DNA of 36,458 bases from UMGS172 sp045546555. GTDB taxonomy: Bacteria; Bacillota; Clostridia; Oscillospirales; Acutalibacteraceae. Made by a program: the position numbers and the translations under genes. Of this stretch, positions 6,605 through 15,223 are shown one piece after another (the first letter of the stretch is position 1; each line of letters starts with the position of its first letter). The notes beneath the pieces are model-generated. The model was not told the origin of the DNA. It did no database searches and saw only the letters and a list, made by a program, of their open reading frames with translations. The stretch lies in the NCBI GenBank assembly GCA_045546555.1, contig JAZQCY010000012.1, positions 1 to 36,458 on the forward strand, read 5' to 3'.

Positions 6605-6616
6605 CCGCCCTTTTTT
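6592..6616 (+). terminator. Intrinsic terminator of the EndoA gene
   Basis: GGGCGGT (6592-6598) pairs with ACCGCCC (6604-6610) around a 5-nt loop and is followed by six T. The stop codon of the gene lies at the 3' edge of the loop. Confidence 0.92.
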
Positions 6617-6646
6617 ACTTATTACTTCTTCCCTTTTACCTCTTAC

Positions 6647-7411
6647 TTATTTCTTCCCCTGCTGACGGAGCCATATTTTCATAACCCACTTATGAGGCAA
6701 AAGCTTTGTGAAAAACACCTGCGCACGGATGGAAAAGCCACAGACCGAAACGTCCTTACCCTTTTTCATATCCCTTATTGCACGCTTGACAACCTCCTCT
6801 GAGGTGAAGAAACGGTTGTAATACTGAATAACACTGTCGTCGGTAACGGCACGGTCAAAAAACTCGGTTTTGACCCAACCGGGGCAGACGGCAATCATCT
6901 TGATGCCGGTGTGGCGAAGCTCCATATTGACCGCCCTTGTAAACGACAGCACAAAGGCCTTGGTGGCACCGTAGACACCGATATAAGGGACGGGCTGGAA
7001 CGAGGACAATGAGTCAACCTGATACACCCTCGAGCCCTTTGTAAGATACGGCAGGGTGTGGTATGTGATAGCCACCAAAGCTTTATCATTAAGGTCGATC
7101 ATACCAAGCTGTTCATCCAACGGGATATCCTGAAAAGCGGCAAACTTGCCGTAGCCGCTGGCGTTGACCAGCACCTTGACCTCAGGTCTGTGCTCATCCA
7201 ACAGAGCCTTGTACTCGTCATAGCTTTTGGGATCGGTCAGATCCATCGAAATACATCTGACGGGTTGATCCAGCTCGGCTTCGATCTCTTTAAGGCGTTC
7301 AAGTCGGCGTGCGATGACCCACACCTCATCGAATTTTTCTTCAGCACATATTTGCTTTACAAATTCACGACCCATTCCGCTGGACGCACCGGTAAAAATG
7401 GCTATTTTCAT
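6647..7411 (-). CDS. Short-chain dehydrogenase/reductase (classical SDR)
   Basis: An NAD(P)-dependent oxidoreductase of 254 residues. The Rossmann motif TGASSGMG is at about 8-15, an NASGYG element follows near 83, the active-site serine lies in SLSSF, and the catalytic pair is in YGATK. The motif CPGWVKTEF follows, as in classical SDRs. The substrate cannot be told from sequence. The ATG at 7409-7411 overlaps the mnmG stop as ATGA, so it is translationally coupled to mnmG, in the place where rsmG is found in many Firmicutes. A link to tRNA modification is not implied by the family. Confidence 0.9.
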   Translation of the reverse strand: MKIAIFTGASSGMGREFVKQICAEEKFDEVWVIARRLERLKEIEAELDQPVRCISMDLTDPKSYDEYKALLDEHRPEVKVLVNASGYGKFAAFQDIPLDEQLGMIDLNDKALVAITYHTLPYLTKGSRVYQVDSLSSFQPVPYIGVYGATKAFVLSFTRAVNMELRHTGIKMIAVCPGWVKTEFFDRAVTDDSVIQYYNRFFTSEEVVKRAIRDMKKGKDVSVCGFSIRAQVFFTKLLPHKWVMKIWLRQQGKK

Positions 7412-9288
7412 ACATTTTCTCCCTTTTGCTTTTCAAGATATATCAGCAAGACCGTGACGTCGGCAGGGCTGACCCCCGAGATACGGGAGGCCTGACCGAT
7501 GTTCTGCGGTCTTATTCTTTTGAGCTTTTCGGCCGCTTCAAGTCGCAGGCCTTTTATGCCGTCATAATCAAGCCCCTCGGGCAAGGCACGGCTTTCAAGG
7601 CGTTCAAGCTCGTTGACCTGCGCCGCCTGACGCTCGATATAGCCCGAATATTTTATCTCAATTTCGACCCTCTCGGCTATCTCAAACGGAAGCTCGGGGC
7701 GTGCTTGGTCAAACGGTGCTAAAGACAGATAATCCATCTGCGGGCGGCGGATAAGATCGCTCATTCTGACGCCCGTTTTAAGCGGCACGGTTCCTTTTTT
7801 TGAAAGCAGGGCGTTAAGCTCATCACTCGGCCCGAAGAACGAGTTTTCCAATCGCTCAATCTCGGCATTTTTAAGGCGTACACGCTCTAAATATGCCTCA
7901 TATTCGACATTGCTCAACAAACCGACCTCGTGACCGATTTCACTCAAGCGCTCGTCGGCATTATCCTGCCTGAGCAAAAGGCGGTACTCGGAGCGTGAGG
8001 TCATCATTCGGTAAGGATCGGAGCAACCCTTAGTGCAAAGATCGTCGATCAGCGTGCCGATATAAGAGCTTGACCTTGAAAGGATAACAGGCTCCTTGCC
8101 CTTGACCTTCAAGGCGGCGTTCATACCTGCGATAAGTCCTTGAGCGGCGGCCTCCTCATAGCCCGAGGAGCCATTGAACTGACCTGCGCCGAAAAGTCCG
8201 TCCTGCGATTTTATCTCCAATGTCAGCTTCAAAGCTAACGGATCGATGCAGGAATACTCAATTGCATACGCATTACGCATGACCTGAACGTTACGAAGTC
8301 CGGGTATAGTTCGGTAAAACTCGATCTGCACCTCCTCGGGAAGTGAAGACGACATACCCTGCAGGTACATTTCCTCGGTGTTAAGTCCGCACGGCTCTAT
8401 AAAAAGCTGATGCCTTTTTTTATCGGCAAAACGGACTATCTTGTCCTCAAGGCTCGGGCAATAACGAGGCCCCACACCCTCGATAACACCGCCATAGAGC
8501 GGTGAACGGTGCAGGTTGCGCAAAATGACCTCTTTGGTCTCGTCGTTGGTGTAGGAAATGTAGCACACCGACTCGTTATTGATGGTTTTGGGGTCGGTGG
8601 TGAAGCTGAACGGTGTCACCGTTTCGTCACCCGGCTGAACCTCAAGCTCGGAAAAATCAATACTTGAGCGCAGCACTCTTGCAGGGGTGCCCGTTTTAAA
8701 TCTGCGAAGCGGAAGCTCCAGCTTCAGCAATGCCGATTCCAACGCATTGGCCGGGAAGGTGCCGTCGGGTCCGCTTTCGTAGTTGACTTCACCGACATAT
8801 ATCTTACCCTTTAAATATGTACCCGTTGCAATGATAACGGTTTTGGAAACGTATTCGGCGTGAAGCTGTGTCACACAATGCCAACCGTCAGCCTCTTTAA
8901 AAAGGTCAACAATCTCGGCTTGACGGAGATGCAGGTTTTCACACAATTCAAGCGTGTGCTTCATATATTCCGAGTATGCTCTGCGGTCGATCTGCGCACG
9001 AAGGCTGTGCACGGCAGGGCCTTTTCCACGGTTAAGCATACGGTTCTGGATGGTGGTCTTATCGGCCGCTTTGCCCATCTCACCGCCCAAGGCGTCTATC
9101 TCACGTACAAGGTGACCCTTGGCCGTGCCGCCTATCGACGGGTTGCAGGGCATATTGCCGACGGCATCCATATTTATTGTAAAAATTGCGGTCTTACAGC
9201 CCATCCGAGCCGCCGCCAAAGCGGCCTCAATGCCTGCGTGACCTGCACCTATAACCAGAACATCATAATTTCCGGCAGAATAATTCAT
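7408..9288 (-). CDS. mnmG: tRNA uridine-5-carboxymethylaminomethyl modification enzyme MnmG (GidA)
   Basis: FAD-dependent partner of MnmE that builds the cmnm5 group on wobble U34 of certain tRNAs. The protein is 626 residues, the usual length. It starts MNYSAGNYDVLVIGAGHAGI, with the dinucleotide-binding GAGHAG near residue 14. It carries the family signatures NPSIGGTAKGHLVREIDALG, SSGYEEAAAQGL and SRSEYRLLLRQDNAD. I chose the ATG at 9286-9288 (AAGGGG just upstream) over the in-frame start at 9381, which would lie inside mnmE. Only 10 bp separate it from mnmE, so they form one operon with the coupled SDR gene downstream. Confidence 0.97.
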   Translation of the reverse strand: MNYSAGNYDVLVIGAGHAGIEAALAAARMGCKTAIFTINMDAVGNMPCNPSIGGTAKGHLVREIDALGGEMGKAADKTTIQNRMLNRGKGPAVHSLRAQIDRRAYSEYMKHTLELCENLHLRQAEIVDLFKEADGWHCVTQLHAEYVSKTVIIATGTYLKGKIYVGEVNYESGPDGTFPANALESALLKLELPLRRFKTGTPARVLRSSIDFSELEVQPGDETVTPFSFTTDPKTINNESVCYISYTNDETKEVILRNLHRSPLYGGVIEGVGPRYCPSLEDKIVRFADKKRHQLFIEPCGLNTEEMYLQGMSSSLPEEVQIEFYRTIPGLRNVQVMRNAYAIEYSCIDPLALKLTLEIKSQDGLFGAGQFNGSSGYEEAAAQGLIAGMNAALKVKGKEPVILSRSSSYIGTLIDDLCTKGCSDPYRMMTSRSEYRLLLRQDNADERLSEIGHEVGLLSNVEYEAYLERVRLKNAEIERLENSFFGPSDELNALLSKKGTVPLKTGVRMSDLIRRPQMDYLSLAPFDQARPELPFEIAERVEIEIKYSGYIERQAAQVNELERLESRALPEGLDYDGIKGLRLEAAEKLKRIRPQNIGQASRISGVSPADVTVLLIYLEKQKGENV

Positions 9289-9298
9289 ACTTTTCCCC

Positions 9299-10660
9299 TT
9301 ATTTTCCAACACAAAAATGTTCAAAGACCTTGTTTGCGACCTCAACGGTGACACGTTCGCCCGTAAGCTCAAAAAGGTCATTCAGCGCATCATCAAGGCA
9401 AACTCCGACGGCATCGACCGTCATTCCGTACTGCAAAGCCTCCAAAGCCTCACGCACGTGTGAAAGTGACCTTTCGGCACAGTCACGCTGTCTTTCGTTA
9501 AGGTAAACCGCCGAATCCCCCGTAAGGTTTGCGGTGCCCGTAACCGCACGGACGGCGGCTTTAAATTCATCAACACCAAGTCCGTCCTTGGCCGACATTT
9601 CAACAAACCGAAGTCCTCTACTTAAAGCCAACGAGGTGTCGGCCGTTGTAATATCCGACTTGTTAAACACCACCACGGCAGGTCTGCCCTTGATGCCGTC
9701 AAGAAGCTCGGAAATATCGGGCTTTGTGCTGTCTTGTGAATCAACAACGGCGATTATAAGGTCGGCCGTGTCGATTTTCTCACGTGTCAGACGTACTCCT
9801 ATCTGCTCGACCTCGTCATCGGTATCACGAAGTCCTGCGGTGTCACTCAATTTCAGAACAATTCCATCAAGATTGACCGATTCCTCAATAATATCACGTG
9901 TGGTGCCTGCCACCGAGGTGACAATGGAGCGCTCGCAACCCACAAGCAGGTTCATCAGGGTGGATTTTCCTGCATTGGGCGGCCCCACAATGACGGTGTT
10001 TATGCCGTGGCGCAGTAGCTTGCCCGTGTCATAATCCTCCAAAAGTCGGTCAAGACCGTTTTCGGCGTTGGACAAAAGCTCCTCAAGGCGGTCGATTCCG
10101 CTAAATTCCGGCTCCTCATCGGGAAAATCGGAAAAAGCGGCAACCGTGGCGGCGGCAAAGGTCAAGTCTTCCTTGATAGCGGCACATTTTTTGAATATTG
10201 CACCGCCCTTTGCGGCCATCGAGGCTCTTAAGGCCTGCTCGCCGTCGGCCGAAATAATGTCGATAACGGCCTCGGCTTCGGTGAGGTTTATCTTGCCGTT
10301 TTCGAAGGCTCTGCGTGTAAATTCGCCACGGTCGGCCATAACTGCACCTGCCGACAGAACGGCACGCAACACACGGCGCACAACGTATGAGCCACCGTGT
10401 ACCGACAGCTCAACGGTGTCCTCCCCCGTGTAGCTTTTGGGTGCACGGAAGACCAGCGCCACCGCCTCATCAACGGTCTCACCGTTGTCGATAACGTGAC
10501 CGAACAAAGCGGTATAGCCTGTCGCATCGGCCAATTTTTTGCCCGAAACGCTTTTGAAGACCTTGTCGGCCACCGACAAGGCCGTATCGCCCGAAACACG
10601 GACGACACCTATTCCGCCCAAGCCTTCTGGCGTAGCAATAGCGGCAATCGTTCTTCCCAT
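9299..10660 (-). CDS. mnmE: tRNA modification GTPase MnmE (TrmE)
   Basis: GTPase that acts with MnmG on tRNA U34. The 453-residue protein has an N-terminal tetrahydrofolate-binding domain (TIAAIATPEGLGGIGVVRVSG), a helical domain, and an inserted G domain. The G domain has Walker A GPPNAGKST at 226-234, TTRD near 253, DTAG at 273-276 and NKSD near 340. It ends with FCVGK, carrying the essential C-terminal cysteine. AAAGAGGTG precedes the ATG. A good promoter lies 40-70 bp upstream. All functional motifs are intact. Confidence 0.97.
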   Translation of the reverse strand: MGRTIAAIATPEGLGGIGVVRVSGDTALSVADKVFKSVSGKKLADATGYTALFGHVIDNGETVDEAVALVFRAPKSYTGEDTVELSVHGGSYVVRRVLRAVLSAGAVMADRGEFTRRAFENGKINLTEAEAVIDIISADGEQALRASMAAKGGAIFKKCAAIKEDLTFAAATVAAFSDFPDEEPEFSGIDRLEELLSNAENGLDRLLEDYDTGKLLRHGINTVIVGPPNAGKSTLMNLLVGCERSIVTSVAGTTRDIIEESVNLDGIVLKLSDTAGLRDTDDEVEQIGVRLTREKIDTADLIIAVVDSQDSTKPDISELLDGIKGRPAVVVFNKSDITTADTSLALSRGLRFVEMSAKDGLGVDEFKAAVRAVTGTANLTGDSAVYLNERQRDCAERSLSHVREALEALQYGMTVDAVGVCLDDALNDLFELTGERVTVEVANKVFEHFCVGK

Positions 10661-10698
10661 TTTCGCACCTCTTTAAATTAACATTACTCTAACTGTAT

Positions 10699-10728
10699 AT
10701 TATACACCCAATTATATCTATAAGTCAA
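10699..10728 (-). promoter_or_regulatory. Promoter of mnmE-mnmG-SDR
   Basis: Minus-strand TTGACT (10723-10728) and TATAAT (10699-10704) with an 18-bp spacer; it lies about 40 bp upstream of the mnmE start. Confidence 0.8.
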
Positions 10729-10772
10729 TCAAAATCCTTGTGTTACTAATGATATATCGAATTTGTGAAATG

Positions 10773-10798
10773 AAAAGGGCGCTTCATAAAGCGCCCTT
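10773..10798 (-). terminator. Intrinsic terminator of the five-TM membrane protein gene
   Basis: A perfect 10-bp stem, AAGGGCGCTT (10775-10784) with AAGCGCCCTT (10789-10798), 4-nt loop. In minus-strand RNA it ends in a short U run (TTTTC). It separates the upstream membrane gene from the mnmE promoter. Confidence 0.8.
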
Positions 10799-10823
10799 CA
10801 AAATATGTTTTATGAAATTCTGT

Positions 10824-11366
10824 TTATGTGAACATAGCCGCACCGAACAAGAAGGTCGGCAAAAGAAAAAGTGCCGTCAAAACATCTATCACGAAGCCTT
10901 TGGTGCTCCATTTCTTTGCTCTTGTTTTAAAATAAAAAACCAGCAACATCACAAATGCACAAAAGCTGACGAACCCAAACAAAACGCTTGCGGGAAAGGC
11001 TATCGGGTACTTTTTGGTTTCACCGAAGGCGGCAAAGGTCATCAGCAACAACGCACAGCAAATTCCCAATCCACACGAAGCCGAGATCCCTACTGCCAGA
11101 GCCGAGGTTTTAAGTCTGCAGTTTTGGGCAACCGTTTTGGCCAACACAAGGTACATAACCCCAAGCACTATCAACGCACCGCCCAACACCGCCAGCCAAA
11201 ACGGCAGACCGTTCAGCGTATGCATAAGATACAGCTTAAAGGTTGATGAGCCTGCACCGCCGATTATATCGGCACCTTGCATTTTCACAAGCGGAATAGT
11301 AAGCCCTATCAAAGAGCAGATAAGACCTGCCACCGTTGCCCATATTGAGTATTTTCTTATCTTCAT
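10824..11366 (-). CDS. Hypothetical polytopic membrane protein, about five TM segments
   Basis: A 180-residue hydrophobic protein. Predicted membrane segments lie at about 9-29, 55-77, 88-112, 124-148 and 158-178, with short loops. No signature motif or named family is recognised. GAGGGAAG precedes the ATG. It lies 44 bp after another membrane protein gene on the same strand, so the two may be cotranscribed and may function together. It ends at a clear terminator. Confidence 0.72.
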   Translation of the reverse strand: MKIRKYSIWATVAGLICSLIGLTIPLVKMQGADIIGGAGSSTFKLYLMHTLNGLPFWLAVLGGALIVLGVMYLVLAKTVAQNCRLKTSALAVGISASCGLGICCALLLMTFAAFGETKKYPIAFPASVLFGFVSFCAFVMLLVFYFKTRAKKWSTKGFVIDVLTALFLLPTFLFGAAMFT

Positions 11367-11410
11367 ACGACTTCCCTCAATTCAATTACAACGCTGAATT
11401 TCGGATTACA

Positions 11411-12283
11411 TTATATTGTGGTCTCGTCCGAGCTAATGCTATCGGTCGGAATCGAGGAGTCCCACGTCTTGCGCTTGCTTGATCTTTTCTTTCGGTTGGG
11501 GTGGATGGTGTTGGATTTTTTGAAGGTATTGATGGTGAAAAATCCCGTAAAAAGTGCGGCCGCAATCAAGGCCAACGGCATGACCGCCGATTCGGCCACC
11601 TTGTCCGAATGTCCAAAAAGCTTGGCCAACATTTCGGGCACGACCGAGGCCATACACAGTGCCGATGCGGTAAGTCCGAGCGGATAAATGCGCCTGAAGC
11701 TTTTTTCCGGCTTGACACCGCTGACAGCCTTGCCGAAGGTGACGAAAAACAGCACCGTGAAAATAATGGCAAACACCTCGTAAACGGTGCGGACACGCAA
11801 CGGATGCTCGGTATAGTAAAGATACGACAGCACAAACTCGGCCAACCAATAGCCGATAAAGGGCAATGCAACGGCCTTGAAGAACGGCTTACCCGTTATG
11901 GCCGAAACCGCCATAAGCACGCATCCGACCGTCGAAAGTACCGCCAACGCAAGCACAACGGCATTACCATACTGCAGGGTTTTATACGAAACAAGCCCCG
12001 CTATCAAAAGGGCAGCTCCCGTGACGGCTGAAACGACCACCGACAAAATACCCTTACAGTTGATCTTCACCGGCTGACGGACGGCCTGCGCCGAGTTGCT
12101 GAACAGAGCCGCAAGCGAAAGCACCACCAAAACCGAGCCTGCGATATCAAACGCTTTAGGCCAAAAGCCGTCGATCAAAAAGGCGGTATTGCTTTCGGTC
12201 AGCAGGATTATCTGCAGGGTTCTGAAGGCCAGCACTATTAAATTGACAACAATGAAAAGTTTGGTTGTGTATTTCAGCTTCAA
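11411..12283 (-). CDS. Hypothetical polytopic membrane protein with basic C-terminal tail
   Basis: A 290-residue protein with about seven or eight predicted membrane segments up to residue 255. A cytosolic tail follows that is rich in Lys/Arg and then Ser/Thr (NRKKRSSKRKTWDSS). I do not recognise its family. The start is a TTG at 12281-12283, supported by GGAGGACAACTC directly upstream; no ATG fits. A near-consensus promoter lies about 70 bp upstream, divergent from spoIID. Likely cotranscribed with the next membrane gene. Confidence 0.72.
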   Translation of the reverse strand: MKLKYTTKLFIVVNLIVLAFRTLQIILLTESNTAFLIDGFWPKAFDIAGSVLVVLSLAALFSNSAQAVRQPVKINCKGILSVVVSAVTGAALLIAGLVSYKTLQYGNAVVLALAVLSTVGCVLMAVSAITGKPFFKAVALPFIGYWLAEFVLSYLYYTEHPLRVRTVYEVFAIIFTVLFFVTFGKAVSGVKPEKSFRRIYPLGLTASALCMASVVPEMLAKLFGHSDKVAESAVMPLALIAAALFTGFFTINTFKKSNTIHPNRKKRSSKRKTWDSSIPTDSISSDETTI

Positions 12284-12352
12284 GAGTTGTCCTCCAAAAA
12301 GTAATCAATAAAAAATTCACGGCATATAAATAGACCAAGCCGTAACACTATG

Positions 12353-12381
12353 ATTTTAGTCCAAAAGAAACGATTTGTCAA
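12353..12381 (-). promoter_or_regulatory. Promoter of the two-gene membrane protein unit
   Basis: Minus-strand TTGACA (12376-12381) and TAAAAT (12353-12358) with a 17-bp spacer. Confidence 0.8.
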
Positions 12382-12432
12382 TCCATAACGGCGAAAATTT
12401 ACAACTAAAGAATATTGAAAGAAGGAAGAAAT

Positions 12433-13392
12433 ATGAAAGGAATTTATCTTTGGTCGGTGATAATCATATTTGTAGCAATGGTGTTGTTTCCTCTTTTTTC
12501 GATGGACAAGACCGAGGCACAAACGCCCGGCACAAGTGATACGACCTCACAACCGCCCGAAGGCTCACATGCCGAAAGCTTCAGAATGTATCTGACCGAA
12601 GAAGAAAAGATCATAAGCATCACCGCTCGTGATTACTGCATCGGCGTTGTTTCGGCCGAAATGGCGGCCGAGTATGAGGTTGAGGCGCTCAAGGCGCAGG
12701 CTGTGGTAGCCTATACCTATGCGAAATATAAAGCCAATTTAAGAAAGGACAAGGAATATGATATAACCGACACCCACACCTCGGATCAGGCATTTTTGTC
12801 GGTAGACGAGGCTAAAGAGCGCTTCAAGGATAATTATAACAAATACACCGAAAAGATAACCGCCGCCGTGGATGCCGTTTTGGGACAGGTCATAACCCAC
12901 GGGGGCAAGCCGATTTTGGCCGTTTGCCACAGTATTTCGGGTGGGAAAACCGAGTCGGCAACCAACATGTGGGGCGGCGAATACCCCTATCTTCAGCCCG
13001 TGGAAAGTGTGGGTGATGTTTTAAATCCAAATTATTTGACCGAGGTGACCGTTTCGGCTGACGATATGGCCAAGGCCTTAAAAACTTTGGACATATCGGC
13101 CGAGGACGACGCTTCAAAATGGGTCGGGGAAATCAAGCGCTCCGACTCGGGCACGGTGTTGACCGTAAAGCTTTGCGGCACCGAGGTCAAGGGCTCCAAG
13201 CTACGCTCGGCGTTGTCATTAAGAAGCGCCAATTTTGACGTGGAATACTCGGACAAAAGCTTCAAATTCACCGTCAGGGGCTACGGACACGGCGTTGGGA
13301 TGAGCCAATACGGTGCGCAGTTTATGGCACTGCAGGGCAGTACATATAAGGAGATACTTAAATGGTATTACACCGACTGCGAGGTATCCTGA
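12433..13392 (+). CDS. spoIID: Stage II sporulation protein D (SpoIID), peptidoglycan lytic transglycosylase
   Basis: SpoIID cleaves septal glycan during engulfment of the forespore, acting with SpoIIP and SpoIIM. The 319-residue protein has an N-terminal membrane anchor (residues 4-23), a Ser/Thr/Pro linker and the SpoIID/LytB domain. The catalytic Glu is predicted at residue 76 in SAEMAAEYEVEALKAQ. Further motifs are CHSISGGKTE, MWGGEYPYLQ and GYGHGVGMSQYGA near the C-terminus. GAAGGAAG precedes the ATG at 12433. The 3' end overlaps the opposing ydbT-like gene by 25 bp. No clear sigma-E promoter was seen. It is the best evidence that the organism forms spores. Confidence 0.93.
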   Translation: MKGIYLWSVIIIFVAMVLFPLFSMDKTEAQTPGTSDTTSQPPEGSHAESFRMYLTEEEKIISITARDYCIGVVSAEMAAEYEVEALKAQAVVAYTYAKYKANLRKDKEYDITDTHTSDQAFLSVDEAKERFKDNYNKYTEKITAAVDAVLGQVITHGGKPILAVCHSISGGKTESATNMWGGEYPYLQPVESVGDVLNPNYLTEVTVSADDMAKALKTLDISAEDDASKWVGEIKRSDSGTVLTVKLCGTEVKGSKLRSALSLRSANFDVEYSDKSFKFTVRGYGHGVGMSQYGAQFMALQGSTYKEILKWYYTDCEVS

Positions 13393-14789
13393 AGCAATGC
13401 CTCGACCTTGTGTTCATCAAGATACCGCACCTTAACGGTATCACGGTTTTTGGTGGAGGTTCCCACTTTGACCGAGCAATGTCGGTGCCGTCTGTCAAAC
13501 GGTGTTTGCAGTATTCGGATATACTCAATATCATCACTGCTGCAAAGCATTTCGACCGTGCCAAAGCCTTGCTGTCCTACGATTTTGCAAGAATGTGTAT
13601 CAAGCGAAAAGGCTCCTTTAAGCAAAGCAAACAATCTTGCCGCAAACCACAGTAAAATTATGATAAAAGCAATAATCACCAACGGCACCAACACCCTGCT
13701 TGAATACTTAAGCATCAGGTGTACCGCAACGGCCGATACGATAGTTAGCAAAAGAACCGCACACGGCAAAATCGCACATCTTGGTATAGCCTTTCGGCAA
13801 GGGGTTGCGGTATTTTGGGGTGATTTGAACTGTGGCAAAAGCCATTTTGTAAGCCCTTTTGCCAGCTGTGGCTTGATGCAGGGCAAAAGCAGACCTATCT
13901 CCCCTTTTGACCGTCCGAAGCCGCAAGCGCTGAACTTGACTGCGCATTTACCCGCAAGCCGCATCAGCGGTGCAGTGACCGTTTTGACGGCACTGACCGA
14001 GCGTATATCCAAAAACAAGGTTCGGTGCGGCAGTCGACCCGAATCAAGCATTATTCGGTTGCCCGATTTAACCGACGAGAACCCTGAGTTGCGCAAAAGC
14101 AATACCGCAAACGACACAACATAGCCGACCAAAAATATAATCGGCAAGGCTCTACCAAGCCATTCAAGCTCGACCGCACCAAAGGATTGCAGTCGCAATT
14201 TGGGTAAAGCGGCAGACACACCCTCACCGACAAGGCTGACAACGGCCTTGACTATAGGGAACGCTAACAAAAAGCCCGTCATAGAAGACGACAAGGCCGC
14301 CGACATTACAACGTTGCCGACCGTATTGCTCTTTATCGCCTGCCCCTCGATTTTGAGCATCCCGAAAAGCTTTTTGGCCGTTTTGCGGGAGATGGGGATG
14401 CTTTCGTCGGGTCGGCGCCGACGTCCTGCCTCGGTATAAATTTTCAAGCGATATATCCCAAAGATTCGAGAAAGTGGGTCGGACTCTATCATAATAACCC
14501 TTGACGCTTTTTGAGGGATAACGTAGCGCACCCTGAAAATAAGCCCTTTTTGAACCGCAACGTCGCCGTTAATCAATAGTTTTGTGCTTTTAAATTTAAG
14601 CACCGCCGCCAAAAACGCCAGCAAAAGCATCGCAAGCTCGGCCGTAAAGAAGGCCGACAAGGTGCTGCTTTTGCCGACAAGAAAACGGTAGCCACCCCTT
14701 ATCACGGGTATGATAAGCAATGATAAATAGGGATAAAGCAGGGTCAAGGCATAGATGAAATGCGGCCTTACCGTGATTTTTTCATTCAT
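13368..14789 (-). CDS. YdbT-like membrane protein with three bacterial PH domains
   Basis: A 473-residue protein close in length to Bacillus YdbT. It alternates pairs of membrane segments with three bPH_2-type domains. The first lies at about 68-150 (KSTKLLINGDVAVQKGLIF and RIFGIYRLKIYTEAG). The second lies at about 235-315 (RLPHRTLFLDIRSVSAVKT). The third is near 390-465 (MLCSSDDIEYIRILQTPFD). YdbS/YdbT pairs are linked in Bacillus to resistance against certain antimicrobial peptides; the mechanism is not settled. The start overlaps the preceding ydbS-like stop by 8 bp. The 3' end overlaps spoIID tail to tail. Confidence 0.82.
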   Translation of the reverse strand: MNEKITVRPHFIYALTLLYPYLSLLIIPVIRGGYRFLVGKSSTLSAFFTAELAMLLLAFLAAVLKFKSTKLLINGDVAVQKGLIFRVRYVIPQKASRVIMIESDPLSRIFGIYRLKIYTEAGRRRRPDESIPISRKTAKKLFGMLKIEGQAIKSNTVGNVVMSAALSSSMTGFLLAFPIVKAVVSLVGEGVSAALPKLRLQSFGAVELEWLGRALPIIFLVGYVVSFAVLLLRNSGFSSVKSGNRIMLDSGRLPHRTLFLDIRSVSAVKTVTAPLMRLAGKCAVKFSACGFGRSKGEIGLLLPCIKPQLAKGLTKWLLPQFKSPQNTATPCRKAIPRCAILPCAVLLLTIVSAVAVHLMLKYSSRVLVPLVIIAFIIILLWFAARLFALLKGAFSLDTHSCKIVGQQGFGTVEMLCSSDDIEYIRILQTPFDRRHRHCSVKVGTSTKNRDTVKVRYLDEHKVEALLQDTSQSV

Positions 14790-15210
14790 CAGTTTTCACC
14801 GCCTTTAAAACTTTTGTCTGTTGCTTTAAAGTCAGCGCAGGCAGGATGAGGCTATGCCCCACCCCACGCAATACCGTCACATAAAGCCCAAAGCAGGATG
14901 CCAACGGCAACCGCACGGTCTGAACATATACAAGACGTGCGTTGGGATAGATGTATTTACGTTTTATGATAACGCCCTTTCGGCATATAAGTTTTCCGTC
15001 AGAGACCGTTATGCTCTCCGCCTTAAAGCGAAGCGGAATATAAACAAAGCAATATACTGAAAACACCGCCAAGAGTACAATGCTTGACAGTATTTTCAAG
15101 GTGTATCGATCGGGAACGGCTATCCACAAGGCCGAAAAAACGGCGGCAAATAAAACTGCCGCCGTGAATCTCCAATATAAAAGAACCTTTTTGTCGAGTT
15201 CAAATATCAT
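14782..15210 (-). CDS. YdbS-like PH-domain membrane protein
   Basis: A 142-residue protein with two N-terminal membrane segments (about 10-55) followed by one bPH_2 domain (ESITVSDGKLICRKGVIIKR to LPLASCFGLYVTVLRGVGHS). This matches YdbS, the usual partner of YdbT, which is encoded next. The ATG at 15208-15210 gives MIFELDKKVLLYWRF; a longer reading back to 15564 would run through the end of rarA and is rejected. The ribosome binding site (GGTGAG) is weak, consistent with coupling to rarA 13 bp upstream. Confidence 0.82.
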   Translation of the reverse strand: MIFELDKKVLLYWRFTAAVLFAAVFSALWIAVPDRYTLKILSSIVLLAVFSVYCFVYIPLRFKAESITVSDGKLICRKGVIIKRKYIYPNARLVYVQTVRLPLASCFGLYVTVLRGVGHSLILPALTLKQQTKVLKAVKTDE

Positions 15211-15223
15211 ACACTCACCGGAA

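Noticed and set aside
15121..15130. DnaA-box-like TATCCACAA
   Set aside because: A single near-match inside a coding region, with no cluster or AT-rich unwinding element; not evidence of oriC.
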